Shown: in pieces, positions 6,061 through 8,547 of the stretch
Numbering within the stretch: position 1 is the first letter of the stretch
How the letters are laid out: the number at the start of each line of letters is the position of its first letter
DNA from: Candidatus Iainarchaeum sp.
Lineage (GTDB): Archaea; Micrarchaeota; Micrarchaeia; Anstonellales; Bilamarchaeaceae
Direction of reading: 5' to 3'
Assembly: GCA_028711485.1 (NCBI GenBank)
Contig: JAQTSF010000029.1
Coordinates: 1 to 8,547, forward strand
Length of the DNA: 8,547 bases
Notes under the pieces: generated by a model
What the model saw: the letters and a program-made list of their open reading frames with translations, nothing else
Database searches by the model: none
What the model was told of the DNA's origin: nothing
Position numbers and translations under genes: made by a program

Positions 6061-7724
6061 TCAACCACTATAGAACTTGTTACTCTTTCCTCCCTTACTC
6101 GTATTCTTACTCTTTTTCTTAAATCATTAGTATTAAATCTATACAATTTTTTGGTATATTCTTCATGATTTACTTCAGCTATATACAATGCTATTTCTCC
6201 AGTTTCAGGTCTTACACATATTCCTATCCTTGATGATCCTGAATTAAGAACAAAAACCCTCCAGTCTTCACTATCCTTTCCGTCTGCTATTGTTCTTTCT
6301 CTAAATTCAGTTCCATTGACTCTTCCTTCATTACCGAAAGAACCCCTTTCTCCTCTTTCTTTGGATAAATAGGAAATATATTCATTAATAAATGAAAATA
6401 TTGATTCAATATTTCTTTCAATCAAGGCTCTTTGACTATCTTCAATTTCCCGGAATCTTTTTCCAAATCTTCCAAATACCATTTCTCTTAAAATCCTTCT
6501 TGCATCCTCATTTTTTGATTTTTTAGTACCGTTCACTATTGATTTTTTTGATTCAAGAGCTCTTGTTTCAGGTTCAATATTTCTAACTTCTCTAACCACT
6601 ACTATCTGTCTCTCTTCAGTTTCTCCACTTTTTACTTGTATTGTTTCTAAATACATTTCCAATATTCTTAAACTATCAACAATTCCTTCATTTATTTTCG
6701 GAACATAATACTCTTTTGGCACTCCCAATTGATCAAGTTCTCTGCATGTTTTTCTAATTTTTTTAGAAGCTTCTCTTCTTTCAATATCTTCTTTTATCAT
6801 CATTCTATATAAATTTGGAAAATCTCGCTTCAGTATTTCTTTATCTTCATATTCCGTTCTTATTATTTCTGTAGTTTTTTCTTCTACCCAACTCATACTC
6901 CCAGTTACTTTTATACTTCTTTTTTGTGGTTCTGCATTAACCAAAGCTCTTAATTCTCCTATTGCAATTGGACAAAGTAATTCCAATCTTTCTCTTTTTG
7001 CTATGGAAAGAGTTCTCTGTTCATTTCTGGATTTTCTTCCTTTTGATTCTAATTTTTCAATTTTTCTCTCAAGTCTTTCTATTTTTTTACACCATTCCCC
7101 ATAATCTTTTGGTGCTTCAAAAGAAAAAAATTCTAAATCTTGTACCTCTGTTACTCTGGAAACTTCAAAAACCAAATTTAGCATAACAAATAATCTTATT
7201 GTTCTAAATTCTAAGGCCATTCTTCTAGCGATTTCCAATCTCATATCCTGATAACTTCCTCTAATTGCAAATCCAATTCCATCAGCAATTCCAGCATCAA
7301 CAAATCCACTTTCAAGTTCTAAGATAACATCTTTTACCGCTTCTCTGTACATTTGTACTATTTGTGGAATGGTGCTACCTTCAGGTATGCTGATTGCTAT
7401 TTTTACTCTTCGTATTATATCATAGACCTCATTCATTCTTTCATCTTCAAATTCCATATCAACCGGAATATCTCCTTTAATTGAAATCAAACATTTTGCT
7501 AAATCCCCAACACTTACTTGCTCAGAACCAGATTTTACTCTTACTCTTTCACCTTCATATAGAGATAATTCTCTTATAACTTTAACACCATTACTTCTCA
7601 AATCAGAACAAATTCCTTCTAATTGTTCAAATAAAGGTCTTAATCTTCTATATTCTCTAGACCTATTTAACTCTACCTTCGCTTTCATCATAATATCTTT
7701 TCTAGTAATTCTTCTAACAGTCAT
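6057..7724 (-). CDS. Arginine/glutamate-rich protein of unknown family (555 residues)
   Basis: I do not recognise this protein. The frame is intact and starts at 7724, about nine bases after the expected transcription start of a clear promoter; methionines at residues 12 and 13 are alternatives. The N-terminal ~35 residues are very basic (RRITRK, RSREYRRLR). Residues about 40-200 look mixed alpha/beta, including SIPEGSTIP and a glycine-rich stretch near 140-155 (FVDAGIADGIGFAIRG). Residues about 210-250 form a charged, coiled-coil-like helix (KKIERLERKIEKLESKGRK). Residues 300-470 are helical and highly charged. The last ~65 residues look like a beta-rich domain (DWRVFVLNSGSSRIGICV, GEIALYIAEV). 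No Walker, zinc-finger, signal or membrane motif is visible. Hand counts give about 73 Glu, 67 Arg and 40 Lys. The arginines are mostly AGA codons, unlike the lysine-rich neighbours. This suggests a different origin or a compositional constraint; nucleic-acid binding is possible but unproven. Confidence 0.8.
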   Translation of the reverse strand: MTVRRITRKDIMMKAKVELNRSREYRRLRPLFEQLEGICSDLRSNGVKVIRELSLYEGERVRVKSGSEQVSVGDLAKCLISIKGDIPVDMEFEDERMNEVYDIIRRVKIAISIPEGSTIPQIVQMYREAVKDVILELESGFVDAGIADGIGFAIRGSYQDMRLEIARRMALEFRTIRLFVMLNLVFEVSRVTEVQDLEFFSFEAPKDYGEWCKKIERLERKIEKLESKGRKSRNEQRTLSIAKRERLELLCPIAIGELRALVNAEPQKRSIKVTGSMSWVEEKTTEIIRTEYEDKEILKRDFPNLYRMMIKEDIERREASKKIRKTCRELDQLGVPKEYYVPKINEGIVDSLRILEMYLETIQVKSGETEERQIVVVREVRNIEPETRALESKKSIVNGTKKSKNEDARRILREMVFGRFGKRFREIEDSQRALIERNIESIFSFINEYISYLSKERGERGSFGNEGRVNGTEFRERTIADGKDSEDWRVFVLNSGSSRIGICVRPETGEIALYIAEVNHEEYTKKLYRFNTNDLRKRVRIRVREERVTSSIVVD

Positions 7725-7753
7725 TTAATCTGTGTATTAAAATGTATAATTAA

Positions 7754-7768
7754 GTTTTTAAATCTTTC
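7754..7768 (-). promoter_or_regulatory. Archaeal BRE/TATA promoter of the 555-residue protein gene
   Basis: Read on the minus strand, 7768 to 7754 is GAAAGATTTAAAAAC: a purine-rich BRE (GAAAG) joined to a TATA box (TTTAAAAA at 7762-7755). The TATA centre is about 34 bases from the ATG at 7724. With the usual spacing of about 25 bases this places transcription start near 7733 and gives a leader of about ten bases. No Shine-Dalgarno sequence is visible, so translation would be nearly leaderless. Confidence 0.6.
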
Positions 7769-7783
7769 TTGTTCTTTATTAAA
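7755..7783 (+). promoter_or_regulatory. Candidate TATA elements for the phosphomutase gene
   Basis: Two AT boxes could serve the + strand gene. TTTTTAAAT (7755-7763) is the complement of the opposite gene's TATA box and would give a leader of about 30 bases. TTTATTAAA (7775-7783) would give a leader of about 12 bases but lacks a purine-rich BRE. The region cannot be resolved further by eye. The remainder of 7725-7816 is AT-rich, with no ORF or RNA gene seen. Confidence 0.35.
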
Positions 7784-7816
7784 TTTTTCTTATTACTTAT
7801 TTTATTTGTGTTTTTA

Positions 7817-8547
7817 ATGTTTGGTACTTCAGGTATAAGAGGGGTTTATGGAAAAGAAGTTCATGAACTTCTTGCTCTCAGAATAGGGAATCTTTTCTCA
7901 GATAAAGATGTAATTATCGGAAGAGATGTAAGAGCAACGGGAGAATCTCTTTCATGTGCACTACTTTCTGGAATACTCTCTTCTGGTAAAAATGCGATTG
8001 ATATAGGCATTGTTCCAACACCGACACTTGCTCTTGCAACAAAAAAACTTTTATGTAATGGGATAATGATAACTGCTTCTCACAATCCGGAAGAATACAA
8101 TGGATTGAAACTTTTCTCAGAGGGGCGTGAGATAAGTAGAAAAAAAGAGCAAGAAATTACAGAAAAATATAACAAAAACAAACTAAATTATTCTGAGTGG
8201 AATAAAGTTGGTAAGCTTAAAAATTATCAAAATGCAATAGAAGATCACAAATCCCTCATTCTTTCATTAATTGATCAAAGTGAAATAAAAAAAGTAAACC
8301 CAAAAATAGTTGTGGATTCAAATAGTCCTGCAGCACTTATCACACCTTATGTTTTGGAAAATCTAGGATGCAAAGTGATTCATATTAATAATTCCATTAA
8401 GGGATTTTCAAGACCTTCTGAGCCAAATAAAGCAAATCTGAGTTCTCTTTCAAAAAAGGTTATTGAAGAAAAAGCAGATTTTGGAATAGGACATGATGGT
8501 GATGCTGATCGTGCAGTTATTGTTGATGATAACGGAGAAATGCTCTC
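7817..8547 (+). CDS. glmM: Phosphoglucosamine mutase / phosphohexomutase (PMM/PGM family), 5' part
   Basis: The gene runs off the window end; 243 of the roughly 430-450 residues normal for the family are visible. These enzymes move phosphate between C6 and C1 of hexose phosphates. In archaea they act on glucosamine-6-phosphate (towards UDP-N-acetylglucosamine) and often also on mannose or glucose phosphates. The N-terminal signature GTSGIRG is at residues 3-9, the phosphoserine loop TASHNPEEYNG at 86-96 with active-site S88, and the metal-binding DGDADR at 227-232. ATG at 7817 gives MFGTSGIRG, the usual beginning of archaeal members; an in-frame GTG at 7808 would add three residues and is less likely. 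It is transcribed divergently from the arginine-rich orphan gene. The exact sugar specificity, and hence the symbol, is uncertain because the sugar-binding loop and C-terminal phosphate-binding domain lie outside the window. Confidence 0.9.
   Translation, partial: MFGTSGIRGVYGKEVHELLALRIGNLFSDKDVIIGRDVRATGESLSCALLSGILSSGKNAIDIGIVPTPTLALATKKLLCNGIMITASHNPEEYNGLKLFSEGREISRKKEQEITEKYNKNKLNYSEWNKVGKLKNYQNAIEDHKSLILSLIDQSEIKKVNPKIVVDSNSPAALITPYVLENLGCKVIHINNSIKGFSRPSEPNKANLSSLSKKVIEEKADFGIGHDGDADRAVIVDDNGEML

Noticed and set aside
6962..7186. Hydrophobic 74-codon + strand open frame resembling a membrane protein
   Set aside because: It is antisense to the 555-residue gene; the Phe/Leu-rich product is the expected reading of purine-rich AGA/GAA codons on the opposite strand.

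Overview
The window looks like part of an archaeal chromosome with low G+C (roughly one third by eye). Three things point to Archaea. Start codons are preceded by short remnants of the Shine-Dalgarno core GGTGAT or GAGG at a fixed short distance. The one clear promoter region has an archaeal TATA box with a purine-rich BRE and a leader of only about ten bases. The gene content also fits: a geranylgeranyl-reductase-type flavoprotein, a HerA/VirB4-type ATPase and an archaeal-style PMM/PGM phosphomutase. A purine biosynthesis gene (purD) argues against the most reduced symbiotic lineages, but the sequence alone does not let me name a phylum.

Region 1 (1-6060, + strand) is one very tightly packed gene string. 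Gaps are about 7, 1, 4, 5, -4 and 3 bases, and no internal promoter is apparent. The order is: the 3' end of an unidentified gene; a HerA/VirB4-like ATPase; a coiled-coil/winged-helix partner; a 42-codon small ORF; purD; a secreted transglutaminase-like protein with a C-terminal membrane anchor; and a compact FAD-dependent geranylgeranyl-reductase-family protein. The string ends in a run of eight T that overlaps the last stop codon.

Region 2 (6057-7724, - strand) is a single 555-residue protein of unknown family. It converges on region 1 with a 4-base overlap of stop codons. Its composition is unlike its neighbours: arginine- and glutamate-rich and lysine-poor, about 67 R to 40 K, against 12 R to 44 K in PurD.

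Region 3 (7725-7816) is an AT-rich divergent promoter region. Region 4 (7817-8547, + strand) is the 5' part of a phosphoglucosamine/phosphohexomutase gene cut by the window end.

Functionally, the + string mixes a DNA- or protein-translocation-type ATPase module with housekeeping genes (purine synthesis, isoprenoid/lipid reduction) and a cell-surface protein. This may reflect operon compaction rather than one pathway. The best candidates for something undescribed are the ATPase/coiled-coil/small-ORF module and the arginine-rich orphan. No tRNA, rRNA, CRISPR array, insertion sequence or long repeat was seen.
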